A DNA stretch of 64,000 nt from Ctena decussata (Eukaryota > Mollusca > Bivalvia > Lucinida > Lucinidae), in contig OZ022501.1 in assembly GCA_963989385.1 (NCBI GenBank), forward strand, positions 25,366,602-25,430,601, given 5' to 3'. The position numbers and the translations under genes were made by a program. Positions within the stretch are counted from its first letter, which is position 1, and each line of letters starts with the position of its first letter. Below the pieces are notes generated by a model that was not told the DNA's origin, made no database searches, and saw only the letters and a program-made list of their open reading frames with translations. Shown in pieces: positions 32,060 to 44,460 of the stretch.

Positions 32060-33930
32060 TTTTCTCTGGCTTTTGTCACCAGATTTTGTCGGCTTGTGTA
32101 GCCGAAACTTCGAAGTATGGCCCATCTTCCGTCTTTTGTATGTGTTCTCTGCTCTTGATGGAACTCTTTAGGACTTTAATTTTAATACCAGTCGTTGGAA
32201 AGACTCTTTGACAAAAATATGGCAATAAAGGTGTAAAGATATAAATTTAAACCATAATTTCTAAACTCTGGTTTTAAACCTCCCAGACTGAGTCTAGTGA
32301 CCTTAAAGGAACAGAAAATATACTCTACTACTATGATGGAATACGGGGAGACGGTTTACTTGCATGTATTGGAAAACTTATTTTATCAACAATTTCATCA
32401 TATTTCATAAATTTGATTATTTCTTTATTTTTTATCAGTGAGCTATCTTTAAATATTTACTTATAAAACTCGTTTATTGCTACCAAAAAGCCTTTGACAT
32501 ACATGTATGTCGGTGTATCTAAAGTTTGCCCCACGTTTGTAAAAGAATGCAAAATATCGCCAGATCACTGGTAGTAAGACTAGGACAGATAACACTGTGA
32601 AAGTCGTCTATTGCGAAGCTTACATGGAAAGTGGTCAACTGTGTCCAAGGAGAGTATTGGCATTTTGATATATTTGTTTGTTAGGAGTCTGCTTGAATTC
32701 AGTTCCACTCGAACGCCAGTACAGAAATAAAACAATTTGTTAGAGATAAACAACAAACAGTTGAATTATGTGAATTCGCCAGTCAAGAATTTTATTAAAA
32801 GACGGAAATGTAAGTCAAGAAATACAATTTGTCAGTTAAAACAGATTAATCTACAGATAATGTGATCTCAAGGAGGCAGTTAAATAGTAAAACTAAATCA
32901 AATACAGAAAATTCAGAGCCCAAGAAGACAGCGAAAGGCAATGCCAGACTATGGGATTATAAGAACCAGTTTCAGCTCGACTGATACAGAATTTCGATGT
33001 GTACACAAAATTTTAGTAGAAAACCAGAATGACATGTGACTTTACATGAGGAAAATCTGCATATTTCAGAAATAACAAATAGAATTATATGGTTCGAGAA
33101 GTGTTAAAACACGCCAATGCAGTAATATTTTAGAGAAAATTGTGTGAACTTTGGCAACAATAATTGCAATTTAGGTAAGTGTGCTTACTAAATTGTCATG
33201 AACTCTAGGAAAAATAACACCAGAGGGATAAGGATTTTATGAGAGACATATGAAATATAAAAAGGCATCCGTAATATTAAAATTAAAGTCTCACTGAAAA
33301 GTGTTATACATCGCAGTAACCAAGTACAACTCAGCCAAAACAGCGAAAGAAGAAAAAAATGTGACCCAAATGACACATTTTCAATAGCAGACACACCAAG
33401 TCTTACAAAGAAGGTAAAGGAGAATATAAATAGAAGAATCGTCTTGAAACGGTCTATAAGATTACTGCGGTGGAGGCGATTAAATCAGTTGTAGTACTTA
33501 TATATTAACTGTATAGATAACTTTTGAGAAAACCCCAAGATTCACAGTACCTACATGTACCCAGCAATCGAGCACCCGATAACCGCAGTGATAGTTACTG
33601 TATTATATTTTTCATTAAGGTCGACAACAAGGCTTCCTGATCATTGTCTATCTTTTTGCTTTCTAAATGTATTTTGTCTCGTCTAGCTATGATGGTTCAA
33701 CTAACTGTTTTTCTTTCACTTCGGCTTCAGATTGTCATTAAGTCTTCGTATAAAGTTTCATGTGCTTATTGTGATTTTGACTGATGAGTTACTTGATGTC
33801 GAAACAAAGAGTTATGGGGCCCTCTTTAAAGTGTTTGTATATAAAGTCGATTAAATGGACGGACGCACGATGCCCCGTACTGCGGCCATGGATCCGCTCC
33901 GCTGAGGTGCGGGGGAAACATCGTTATACC
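32060..33930. other. Intergenic stretch, nothing recognised
   Basis: AT-rich, with only faint traces of the purine-rich repeat (32750-32900). No supported gene. Confidence 0.4.
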
Positions 33931-33937
33931 AGAACTG

Positions 33938-33938
<1 letters not shown>

Positions 33939-33991
<53 letters not shown>
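33939..33991. repeat. (AC)n microsatellite
   Basis: About 26 uninterrupted AC dinucleotides. The overlapping open frames exist only because of this repeat. Confidence 0.95.
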
Positions 33992-33994
<3 letters not shown>

Positions 33995-34176
33995 ATCGAT
34001 TTATCAGCAGTCTTGCTATTAGCCGTTTCTATTATCGCAAATGTGGGGAGGACCGTAACCAATGTTGTTAGAACTTGTGATCCGACCTAATTGCTTGTAC
34101 TTTTTGTGGCAATAAAATATGTTTAAACTAAACTGTTATTGCAAATGTGTTGTCCGTGTGTCACATTTTTTTCTTT

Positions 34177-35856
34177 TGCAACGTGCAGGGGGTTGGAGGG
34201 TCGCCGTTACTCCATTAACTAGCTAACACTTAAGAAATATATAAACAATAAATTTTCCATGGCTTCTTTGCCTCAGTGATTAGAAACTTAAGGTTAAACA
34301 ACTCATTGAGAGAAGTTAAATTAACGATAATCAAGGTAATAAAGGACTTAGAACACTGAATTCATTGAAATCCGGGAATATTCTTAACTTTAGATGAGAC
34401 TCATCTTCAGATTCTATTTGCCCAAAGAGCTGACCTGTATCTCGAAGACAGTTATATGGTTTTCAAATCCCTTATCAATGCTTTCAGACTCCAAGTATCG
34501 AGCGAGTCTCATCTGACAGTCAACACCTTACAGACTTTTTCTACCATCAACAATGATACAAGACTAATTTTGGCTACCTTGCCAGAAACATTTGTAAAAT
34601 TAGATTCCTAGACAACACAAAAGAGCTGAACATTAATCTGCAGCTTATTTCCAGCAACATGAAACTTTGCGTCTCAGGCCAGCTCACAATATACACAACG
34701 AACCGTCCAGCCCTCGAAGATGCTAGAACACAGGAACCCACTAGGTTTTCTCTGCCAGTGTTTCCAAACCCGGTTCAACCCCTGGTAACTGACTTAACCG
34801 CGATTGTAACCTCTCAATGCTACAATTTCTCCTAAAGTCCTGGCAGAATCTCAGCCTACCAGTACATAATTCCTCTGGCCTTAAACCTTGATACTGGAAA
34901 TGCATGGGTCCCGACTGGCACATCTTGGGAATCTTAAAATGAACAGAAGAATAATCAGGTAATCACAATAATTGGTGAGACCCGCTCGACAGTCGGTAGC
35001 TTGACAGTGTCCAGCTGTTCGCTTTCGTTTCTCAGACCTGCTCTAAGGTCTAGAACAACATTGTTCTCGAAACTTGTTCTCAGACCTATGGAGACCAGTG
35101 CCTCAAACCAATCCGAGACAAATCAGATATATAACGATCTAGGCAACTTATTATAGTATTTGACTTCCCTCTCTACGACGCAGAGAAACTATGGAGAACT
35201 CGGGTAGATGTAATACTGAAAACCAAATGTATACCGGATTGATCCGAAATAGTCTTTAACAATCGCCGCTCTTCTGTAGAGATGTTGCCTAGGAGGCCAC
35301 TGTCTAAAATATGTTCTGTTCTGTTCAATTTTCCTAACGACGTTCCCCAAGTGGCTCAGCGGTACGTCACAGTGCGGTACGTAACCATAGTTGCACGCAC
35401 TTGGCGCCGTGTGTCCGTCCATTTGTCTAAAATATGCTCATTTCGCGCCTTTTTATAGCCGCGCATGCTGACTAGACTAACATTTGATTGGTCCGTCTAA
35501 CAACTTGATTAAACACAGAAATGCTTCCCGGTACCAATCAACCTCCATAGAAGGGCTAATATGCGTGACATAACCCTCACCTAAAGGAACATTCGTCCCG
35601 AATGTTAAAAAAATTCCAGTTGTTTAAACCCCTATCAAACATGGGGTTCTTAGAATGATAATAAAGTGACCTGGTTCGAAAACGATGATGAGTGAATCCT
35701 AAACCACATGCACTACAGGGCACGGAGATGATGATGTTTCATCTCTGCCGCTGCGTTGGGCGCCAAATTTTGTAGCGCAGGGGGTTGGAGGATCGCCGTT
35801 ACTATCTTTCAACTAGCTAATACTAACAATAAATTGTCATTCAGTGATACCAAGAT
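34177..35856 (-). mobile_element. Possible degenerate LTR retrotransposon
   Basis: Direct repeats of about 85-110 bp (34177-34290 and 35771-35856) share GCAGGGGGTTGGAGG, TCGCCGTTACT, AACTAGCTAA and AACAATAAATT. Read on the minus strand, the right copy ends CGCTACA and is followed within about 5 bp by TGGCGCCCAAC (35764-35754), which looks like a tRNA primer-binding site. About 1.5 kb lies between, with no gag or pol frame visible. A MITE adjoins the outer side of the right copy. It could be a stripped or non-autonomous LTR element. Confidence 0.45.
35311..35425. repeat. Dispersed repeat with CCCCAAGTGGCTCAGCGG (copy 2)
   Basis: Matches 4931-5040, with an internal duplication of GCGGTACGT. 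It lies inside the LTR-like interval. Confidence 0.6.
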
Positions 35857-36087
35857 TGGCTACGACAGGACAAAACCAACAAAGTGGCATGTACCCCCCC
35901 CCCCCAGCGAAGACTCAGAGACGCCCTTCTGATCAGAGCTTTTGCTTGCCCTTAAAGTGTAGCTAAGGGTGTTAGCAAGCTCCATGCGGACAGCGCAGAC
36001 TCTGATCAGACTGGGTGGATACCCAGGCTGATCTGAGTCTTCGCTGGATACACATGCTACTTTGTTTGTTCTGTCGTGTCGCGGCTC
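35857..36087. mobile_element. Palindromic MITE, GAGCCGCGACACGAC family (copy 2)
   Basis: The right end GTCGTGTCGCGGCTC is intact and the left end is mutated (TTGGCTACGACAGGAC). A run of 11 C interrupts the left arm at about 35886. Confidence 0.75.
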
Positions 36088-36089
36088 AA

Positions 36090-37280
36090 ATATACTCAGC
36101 CCTAAAGCAAGTATTCAATAAATGTTCTCCTACCTAGGTGAGCAAGACTGAGAAGACCTATTCATTATAGTTCTTTTGGCCACATTACAAGTGGGTTGGG
36201 TTTGGAATTTAGTGCCTACAGTGATGTTAGTAATGGCTAAACACTGGAGGGGTAGTTTTCTGAATTTACAGAAAAAATCATAGTCTTACTGATCTGTGAA
36301 TTTCATTCCTGCTTGAAAATAGGCCGGTAAAAGACAGGATTCACCAGCTCGGATTCACAATACTTCATAGCAGCACTGGGTTCTAACGGGATTACCTAGA
36401 CCACAAACAGAATGCTGAATTGTCAGTGTCAGCTTGAAATCCGTTTACAAAGGAAAATCTGCATAGGAATTTGAAGTCACAAAAACAGACGAATTTCTTC
36501 CGACAACAGTCGTCAAATGATTAAGACATTGCTCAAGACAAGAAACACAGTATTGAAGGACTGATTACATTTAATAGAAAGGGAAAGAAATTACGGCATA
36601 TTGAAACTCACAATATTCTAAATCAAAGGGAGATAACTTACAACAGAAGCATTTTAAAACTTCACTTTAAAGCCATTAACCCTTTAAGAATGCAATTAAG
36701 TGTGGTTTTACTGGTACCTAGGCAAGACAATATACATGTAGGATGTCAGAAACAGTAAACTTTAGCGCACACAAAATAAAATACAACATTTTTTTGAAAA
36801 TCGTTTTGCTGATATATTAACTCTTACAAGTTTAAAAAGAAGTCTTTGAATTGTTAATGTATTTTATGGTTTGATGTTTCGCAAATTATATAAAGTGAAA
36901 ATCTACCTAAAAAGAAGAATACACTGTCTGGAATTCTGATTATGTAAGTGGATATTTTTGTTATTGTGGCTGACTATATATTCCCGACGTATGTTTATAA
37001 ATGCATATATACAGTTCATATACAGAGCCATTCAATGTCGTAGGGCAAAAGGGCAACGACCTTTGCATTTTGTACAGTTAGACCGTCAATATTTCGTCTC
37101 GCCCCACGTCGACGGCATAGACACTTGACTGTTATACGTGAACGTTTACCTGTGTAACAACTATCTTAACAACAGTATGTAAATGTCTACCTGAATAGCA
37201 ACTAACTTATTTTACATAAAACAATTAACTATAGTAGTTTGTAGCGTAATGTGACATTAATGAACATCTACCTTTAAAAT
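36090..37280. other. Intergenic stretch, nothing recognised
   Basis: No repeat boundary or gene could be supported. Confidence 0.4.
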
Positions 37281-37281
37281 G

Positions 37282-37480
37282 CTAAATATTGGGGCAGATA
37301 GGTCTGAGCAAAGAATGCAGACCCTGATCAGACTGCTCCTGCAGTCTGGTCAGGGTCTACACTCTTTGCCATTCCATCTGCATCTTTTAGACATATTATT
37401 GCGCTGACAAAACCAAACTGCTCAAATTTTATGATAGTTACGGTATTTATTCTGAGTGTCCCAATATTAAGATTTTTAAC
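37282..37480. mobile_element. Foldback element of the GCAAACAGTGCA / GATCAG family
   Basis: AATATTGGGGCAGATAGGTC and the terminal GTGTCCCAATATTAAG are complementary ends. The inner arms GAATGCAGACCCTGATCAGA and complement meet at GCTCCTGCAG. Sister copies at 14853 and 39067. Confidence 0.7.
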
Positions 37481-37884
37481 GGTAGATTAACTCGACAAGA
37501 AAATATATTTTCATAGTAAGGTAGGCTCAGTCGAGTGGTGGAGTGATACAAAAAAAAGTGCACGATTGCTGTTTTGGCTGTTTTCGTTCCCCGTTGCTGC
37601 GTGTGCTGTTGTGTTAGGAATTTTAGATTATTTCCCGTTTTTCGAGCATTTTTAGACAGGCTTAACAGTTTCTTTAGTGAGTATATTTATCATTTTATGT
37701 GATTTCGTCTAAAGATAAGCTTTTCATTTTATATAAATTTAACTAGGCTTTTACAAAAAGTTTCCAGTTACTAAAGTCACTTTCAGAAATATGTCTTCGG
37801 AGTTTTATTTAAGAGTTACCTGTTTAGATCAGCACTCGGCATCTTCGCAAGCCAACGGTACCAAGTTCATACGTTCCTTACGTA

Positions 37885-38274
37885 CACTGTAAAATACTTC
37901 CGTAGATTTTACGGTAGAAGACCTGGCAATCAACTGCCTGTCCATTTCCCGTTATTTTTACGGGCGCCCGCAAAAGTTAGCGAAATCATCACGCAGAGTA
38001 GGTTAGAATAAGACAGGTATTGTTTAGGTCATATAGCCCTTCAAAAGTTAGCGGAATCATCACGCAGAGTAGGTTAGAATAAGACAGGTATTGTTTAGGT
38101 CATATAGCCCTTCAATACTATAAAGGTATTTTTCGAGTGCGGTCATTTAGCATAACTCTACCATATCGAGATTTATAAAAATGTTTTACAGACAGACGCC
38201 CATAAAAAAAACGGGAAATGGACTGGCAGCTGGTTGCCAGGTATTCTACCGTAAAATCTACGGAATTTTAAGTG
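37885..38274. mobile_element. TIR element, CACTGTAAAA...TTTTACGG ends (copy 1)
   Basis: The left arm carries CGTAGATTTTACGGTAGAA, GGCAATCAACTGCC and AATGG-type words, and the right arm is its complement. CACTGNAAAA ends suggest a hAT-like MITE. A perfect 71-bp tandem duplication (37971-38041 and 38042-38112) expands the middle. A second copy lies at 53610-53929. Confidence 0.75.
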
Positions 38275-38510
38275 TACGTTAGTCCTAGGAACGTAAGGAA
38301 TAAAGTGGACTTAGAACTATTGGCTGGCGAAGATGCACTTGTAAATGGTGATTTGTTAAGTAATATATCTAAAAATACCAGACCATACCGCGAGTGCAGT
38401 GATATCAGCAATTAGCTTTCCGGACGGCGTAACAGCGAAACACGTTAATTTTCCATTGCTTCTGTTAGGCGCGCTGCATTCGAAAATGCTAGTAGCGCGA
38501 GACTAGACAA

Positions 38511-38685
38511 AGGCCGTGTTCGACTGCGCGTTTCATGCTCCACGATTTAGCGCCGCGTAAGAATAAAGAAAAACGGAACGTTTCCTTGCTTCACGATTCT
38601 CAACGTGGAGCACTTTTTCTATAGAAAAAGCGCTTCCCGTTGAGAATCGTGAAGCACGAAACGCCCAGTCGAATAAGGCCAAGGT
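38511..38685. mobile_element. Foldback MITE with GGCCGTGTTCGACTG ends
   Basis: AAGGCCGTGTTCGACT and AGTCGAATAAGGCC close the element. Inner arms GCTTCACGATTCTCAACG and complement surround TTTTTCTATAGAAAAA. Confidence 0.7.
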
Positions 38686-39066
38686 ACCAAGTGCAGCTTG
38701 AGTCTGGAACTTAGTGGTTAAGCAATGACACTGAGGCTTGATCGTCTAAAATGGACACGTTTCAGAAAGAGGAAAACTGTTACTGAATGAATAAAAAATA
38801 ATGACAAATAAAACACCAGTGGCAACACGATGTTGTTCATGGAAAGTTACTGATTTTACAAAAGTTCAGATATCTTACACTTTCATATATATGTAAATGA
38901 TCTGAATGTTAATATCGAACTGTTTTATGAGGGCATTAATTAACGTAATTTGCATATGCCAGTTAGTTTAGCTGTAAATATTCAGGCAACTAGAATATGT
39001 CAGAAGAAAGGGCACAATGACTACTGTGAAAATGATAAATTCCACTCATTATAAATATTCCACAAA

Positions 39067-39195
39067 AAATCTTAATAATGGGACAGATAGGTCAGTGCCA
39101 AAAAGCGCAGACCAAGATCAGACTGCTCTTGATCAGGGTACACACACTTTGTCATTCCATGAAGTTACCGTAATTATTTTAGGTGTCCCAAATTT
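39067..39195. mobile_element. Foldback element of the GCAAACAGTGCA / GATCAG family
   Basis: AATCTTAATAATGGGACAGA and TTAGGTGTCCCAAATTTTT are the ends, with GCAGACCAAGATCAGACTGC in the centre. Confidence 0.6.
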
Positions 39196-39329
39196 TTTCG
39201 AAATTTGACGGTATTACCAAAATATTTGTTAATTTTCCATTGTTTTTTTTTTTCTTTCTTTGTGTGTGTGTTCTTTCCAGTTTTGGAAAAAATGTCGTGA
39301 AATAATAAAACAAAGGCGTTTTTCTCGCA

Positions 39330-39570
39330 CAGCGAAGTCAAGGTGTAAGGGTACACCTCCTTGTTTTGTCGTCATTTATAAAGGGACAGAACTTTTGTGA
39401 CCTTCTGTTTGCTTCCCTGGTAAATAAAATCCTTTTGAAAAGGGGTCTGCTCTAGAAACAACGAATCTCTTTATTGATGGACAAACTCTTTCCATTCAGA
39501 GTCGACTCATTTTGAGAAGGAAGGCAAAAATGGAACTGACGGAGTTGCTTCCCTTGAATTTGTACCCATT
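39330..39570 (+). repeat. Dispersed GCTTCCC family, near-full copy
   Basis: In order: GGGTACACCTCCTTGTTTT, ATAAAGGGACAGAACTTTTGTGAC, TGTTTGCTTCCCTGG, TCATTTTGAGAAGGAAGGC and GGAGTTGCTTCCCTTGAATTTGTACC. The same succession is found at 45150-45380. No terminal inverted repeat is visible, so class is unknown. Confidence 0.6.
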
Positions 39571-39960
39571 CGTCCTAACGTTTTATCACCACTGCACATG
39601 CTCAGATTCGTAAGCAGTAGTTCAAAGTCACGTAGATGAAACTTTCTTATCTCCATTTTTGTTTTCTTTTCTTCTCTAAATATCGGTAATTGGTTATGGT
39701 ATACTAATGTTAGCAGCAAATACGGTATTTCTCCGAGAAATCAATATCTTATTGGTACCTTTTGGTGCTACAAGTCACATTATTACTTCATTTATCGAAA
39801 ATCCATCCATCAGAATTAGTATCCCAGAACCAGCTTTCTTTTTCAGAGAAAATATGGAATAGATTCTTAAAGACAACCAGTATATTTATGATCATGTTTT
39901 GTCAGGAGTAACTTAACTACGGTAGTTTTGTATTTATTTAGATTCTACTAGTTATGTTTT
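39571..39960. other. Intergenic stretch, nothing recognised
   Basis: No gene or repeat boundary seen. Confidence 0.4.
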
Positions 39961-39963
39961 AGT

Positions 39964-40122
39964 TCAGTCAAACCTGCCCTAAGGGGTTACCCAAGGGGAC
40001 ACACAAAAATTGCTGCTTGAAACAGCTGACTCCTTAAAACAGGTTCATTTGCACTGTACCAAAAATGTGGCTGTTAGACAGGTGGTCCCTTAGTAAGGCG
40101 ACCCCTTAAGACAGACTATTTG
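39964..40122. mobile_element. Possible pogo-like MITE
   Basis: CAGTCAAACCTGCCCTAAGG begins near 39964 and CGACCCCTTAAGACAGACT ends near 40121. The ends are imperfect complements, and GGTGGTCCCTTAGTAAGG repeats the theme inside. Confidence 0.5.
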
Positions 40123-42040
40123 TAGATGTCATTTTCATTGGTTCCCCTTATTTTTATTTTTGTTGTATATTCCTATCAACGGGTTTAATTTCTTTGTTGC
40201 GTATACAAACGGGATGAATTAATTTTTTTTACCAATGGACATAAACATACTTGACTTTATTGTACTTTGCATAGAATTTGGTGTAAGCAAACGGCGGCCT
40301 TGATCAGACGTCGCGTTTGGGGCGTCTAAACTGGGTCTTCACTGCTTGCACATGTCCCCCGAAACGGGTTTCCAGTCTAAAAGGGTTAAAATAGTCAAAT
40401 ACGTAGAGACGTAATTTTGTCGCAGCTTTATGTTTTGACTTGCAGCCTATAGATTATAGGTACTTAGTGAACGCAAGACATGTGATGTATGGATCCACTT
40501 CTCATGGTTGCATCTCCGCTGAAATACTGGGGGAACCGGTAGCAAGGACATGCCTGGACATTGGTTCCGCCACATGTCCCTGTGTCGTCAGTTCTCGTTG
40601 GCATTTTAGACTTGGTACCGAGGTACAGATGACACATATTGGTTTCATGTGTTATGTTATAATAGCTAAACAAGTGACTATCATTGAATACTACATATAT
40701 ATGTACATGATTGCCTGCTATCCTGACATTGTTCACTAATGTATGTTTTATATGTACATATGCTCATGTGCCTAATAGGCTTATTGCATTACAGTACACT
40801 TCAAAATTCATGTATATATGCTCATGGGCTTTATAGGCTTATTGCTTTACAATACACTTCAAACTTTTTGTTTTCCGCCTTTTTTTACAGAGAGAAACGT
40901 TTTACTAGTAGTTGGCTTCCTGTTGATTAATTGGGTGACGAAACCTTCCAAAAAAAAAAGGAATGGCCCCACTTTAGAAGAGAGGCAAATTATACATCAG
41001 TTTATTCCTATTAGAGTATCATTTTCATTTTTGAAAATGTTAAGTACGGTCGTTCATGATGTTGCATATAAGCAGATACAAATCTAAATATGTTTGGATG
41101 ACCTTGTTATTACTTGTTGTCACAATTAAAATATGTAACAAGACAGTGCAAGAATTTTGTAAACGCCTTGAGCTATTCAAACTGAATGAAACAGTGAAAA
41201 CGACGTAAAATTTTAATTAGTACAATGACATTAGTATATTCATTTTGTCACGCTATATGACTTTGTCAGTCCGCATCTTGTTTTAAGAAAATAAATGTCA
41301 AAATACCTTAAAACTGAATGTATTGGAACCATAATCCTAAAGTTTACTCTACTTTGTTCTCCTATTGGACTCTTATGATTAAAATTTGGACTAATCTGAT
41401 ATTCAGATCAGTGAAAAGTTAATAAATCTTTGGCTATGATGTAATCAAATTATGAATTGGTATGGGTCTACGCTGGTTTGTCAGATATTTCTGCGCTCAT
41501 TATTTGGGCTTTACGGTATGGAAATGATAGAGTATCAAGTGAGATTTATTAGTTTTGAATGCAAAAGAAAGTATGTAAAGTCATAACAATGCTTGTAAAG
41601 AAAGAGACTGGCCAGTTTTTTTTGCCGAATACATTCACATAATCACTGACCAAGAGCCCTTCAACACGTGAAAACAGTTTTAGACCTCGGCGACTTTGCA
41701 AGTAAGTATCCAAATATGCAGTCTTGTGAAACCCTTTTTTTCACCAATGGACCTGTCCATCTTTATTATTTGGGTGGGTATATTACTAGTTTTAGGAGTT
41801 TCTGATGAATGTTTTCAATTTTATTGTATTTTGCACAGAAAGTCCTGTCAGTAGACAGTGTTGACCCTGATCAGACGCCGCGCGTAAAGCGGTGTCAGAA
41901 CTGGTCTGCACTGTTTGCATATGCCCCCAAAACGGGTTTCCTGGCTAAAAAGGGTTAACAATTTTTCATCTGAGGCTCGTCGTGGTTGTCGTTGCTGAAG
42001 GCAAGTTTTCTCGTGATGCGGATTTAACCAGGAAAATTTA
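40123..42040. other. Intergenic stretch with two decayed hairpins
   Basis: No gene supported. Related hairpin segments lie near 40280-40395 and 41850-41962: GATCAGACGNCGCG with its complement, then CACTGNTTGCA and CGAAACGGGTTTCC-type endings. AGGCTTATTGC(A/T)TTACA(A/G)TACACTTCAAA is duplicated at 40775 and 40835. Confidence 0.45.
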
Positions 42041-42044
42041 AAAA

Positions 42045-42193
42045 GAAGATAGATAGATAGATCTGTAACAGTGTATTTGAATACTTGCGGCCGTATTTAC
42101 ATTAATTTCAATCTTAGGTAAAGGTCGCTCGGGCAGTGGGTTGTCAGTGGCCCACACTAACCACTCGACCAATGCGCCGCCGCGCTAACAAAA
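42045..42193 (-). mobile_element. Possible tRNA-headed SINE, (ATCT)n tail
   Basis: On the minus strand GCGCATTGGTCGAGTGGTTAG resembles a tRNA-Ser-type 5' part with A box, followed by a GGGCCACTGACAACCC hairpin. It ends in ATCT repeats near 42055. The B box is poor. Confidence 0.45.
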
Positions 42194-42639
42194 GGGACAT
42201 AAAAACAAGCTAACAATGACTTAAAAGTTGAAATTTTAATGAGAATACATCTGCTTGAAACAGTTTCTTCATATATTTATACGCCCATCATTGTAAATGA
42301 AATGTTATTATGCTGGCTTCAGCAAGTCGTTATAAGTGACAGTTTGTCCCCCGTAGCAAACCTTTGAAAACGGAATTACAAATTAAACGTCAAATGTATC
42401 GTCAAGTGTTTCTAAAGAAAGAAGAAAAAACAACTCAGGGAATTTCACCATATATTTTAACATGGTTGTTAAATGTTTCTGAAACCCGCTCTACAAGCAC
42501 TGTCAGACTGATAAGCAATCTTGTCTTTCAGTTGATTACTAGGCAGTGTTCCTGTGCACACTCTGACCAGACTGCAGAAAGCGAAGTTCGCATGCTTTGA
42601 CCGGACTACACAGGGACAGCCTTGCCAAAGCGTGCTCAT

Positions 42640-42840
42640 TTTGCAGATTTCTTATGTTTGGACACACCTAAATGTTTTCCGCCATTTTTGCAAGAGGGGG
42701 TCGGTTACTCCAGTGCGTCCCTGCCGAATAAATGCATCTTCTCTTACAGAAAAGACTTTGCTCCTAGAAAGTCTTCTACCCATTAAGAAGGGAGAGAAAA
42801 CTGAAACGTTGCTTCCCCTGAAAAAGTAGCCATACAATGG
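42640..42840 (+). repeat. Dispersed GCTTCCC family, partial copy
   Basis: ACACCTAAATGTTTTCCGCC, GCAAGAGGGGGTCGG, AAAAGACTTTGCTCCTAGAA and GTTGCTTCCCCTGAAA follow the order of the 39330 and 45150 copies. Confidence 0.55.
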
Positions 42841-44350
42841 TCATGGCACAAGCTCGATCTGTGATTTCAAACGGACATGTAGCTTACAATTTATTGTCAA
42901 ATTTTTCATTGATAAAAACGACTCAACACAATGTCAAACTCCACTTATCATGTCGAGTGGGTCCTAATGTTACTTTTAGAGACATTAAACTGTTGTTAGG
43001 TGATGTTAGACACAGGTATAACAATGCTACTCTATTAGTGGCCTACTGAAGTCTACGTTACCTACACTAGCCTTTGTTCAGGCAGACCGAAGTATGTCAA
43101 AGTCACTATGTTAGTGTAGAAGTGCCTCTCTTTCGTTCATGTAGAGCTCGGTGGCTCAAACTGCGGGATAGCAATTTGGCAGAATTCTTGGAAACTCTGA
43201 GATGGAAAAGGTATAATTACTAAGGCAAAAATGGATGAAAAAGGATAATTAGGTAGTATACTGTTAGTTTAATTAGTGTTGTTTTATTACTTTTGAATAT
43301 TCACGCACATATGCATCATGGTAAAAACGAAGCATCAAAATTTCGATTGGCTTACTGTATTAACAGCCAGCAACTTTTGCATCAATACAGAGTTCATAAG
43401 TGGTAAAATAGTAATTCCAATAGATACTGTCACAACTAAACAGAAATATGATGACATTTTCTGTGCAGTATGAGCAGAAAAGGACCACAGTATTTGCTGT
43501 TTTACGGGACTAGTCAAAAATTGACTGCACAAGTAAATGAGGTAACCGTCAAGGCGGCGAACCTTAAGAAGGTTTACATCAATCACGAGTACAGTCAATT
43601 TTATCGTGTTTTGTCACATGGTCCAACCAGAAATCAGATTTTCCTGCATTTCCTTCAAGGGTCTGTCAGGTTCCAGAATACTTAATGCTTCAAGTGATAT
43701 TGTTTAGATTCATTCCCATAGTCAAGAAGGTTATATCAATTACAAGTACAGTCAATTTTATCATGTTTTCTTTCATGGTCAGGTCAGAAGCCCAGATTTT
43801 CCTTCATTTCCCTCAGGGTCTGTCAGGTTTCAGAATATTCTATTGTATCAAGTGATTTTGTTTAAATTAGTTCCAATAATCAAGAATGACAAATTTACAT
43901 ACGTTTTTGCAGCCCAATTTCTTAATGTTTCTGATAAGTAAATTGTATGAGCGAAAATCACAGGAAGATTTGAAATTCAAATGTAACATTAAAGTCTGGA
44001 GTAACTACGGTCTACTCTGTTTCAAATTTATATTATTTGACAAATTATAAGTAGACAGAATAATACTGTTAACCCAACTAAGTTTTCATTTATTTATTTT
44101 TGGAGCAATGCATTAGCATATGTGTCTTGAAAATCAATTTGAAAGCTGTTGGAATCTGAAGCTCCGCCTACTTGATAAAACCCTGGTGTTTGGTGGTCAT
44201 TCAGATATTTCACATGCAACATCAAAGGGAAACTGTAGACCATGATATAAGTTGCAGTTAATACCAAACCGCCAAGTTTGACGAATAAAAGAACCCGTTC
44301 GTTCTAATTTTGCAATAATATGAGCGTCAAGAAGCACATATTATAAGCCT
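42841..44350. other. Intergenic stretch with a ~150-bp duplication
   Basis: AAGAAGGTTTACATCAATCACGAGTACAGTCAATTTTATCGTGTTTT at 43566 recurs near 43724 in diverged form, along with GGTCTGTCAGGTTNCAGAATA. No gene supported. Confidence 0.5.
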
Positions 44351-44351
44351 T

Positions 44352-44460
44352 CCCAGCGGGCACACGACGTTGAAATGACGTCGTATTGACGTCGATGCGA
44401 CGTGATGACGTCGCATCGACGTCAATACGACGTTATTTTGACGTCATGTGCCTGCTGGGT
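44352..44460. mobile_element. Foldback MITE, GGGCACA family (copy 5)
   Basis: CCCAGCGGGCACACGACGTTGAAA and TTTTGACGTCATGTGCCTGCTGGG are nearly perfect complements. The interior is built from GACGTC and GATGCGACGTGATGACGTCGCATC. Confidence 0.85.

Noticed and set aside
33784..34071. Open frames over the CA repeat
   Set aside because: They exist only because the AC repeat has no stop codons in these frames.
40440..40739. Possible exon after TTGCAG at 40445
   Set aside because: Open on both strands, no matching donor, no recognisable protein pattern. It could at most be an untranslated exon.
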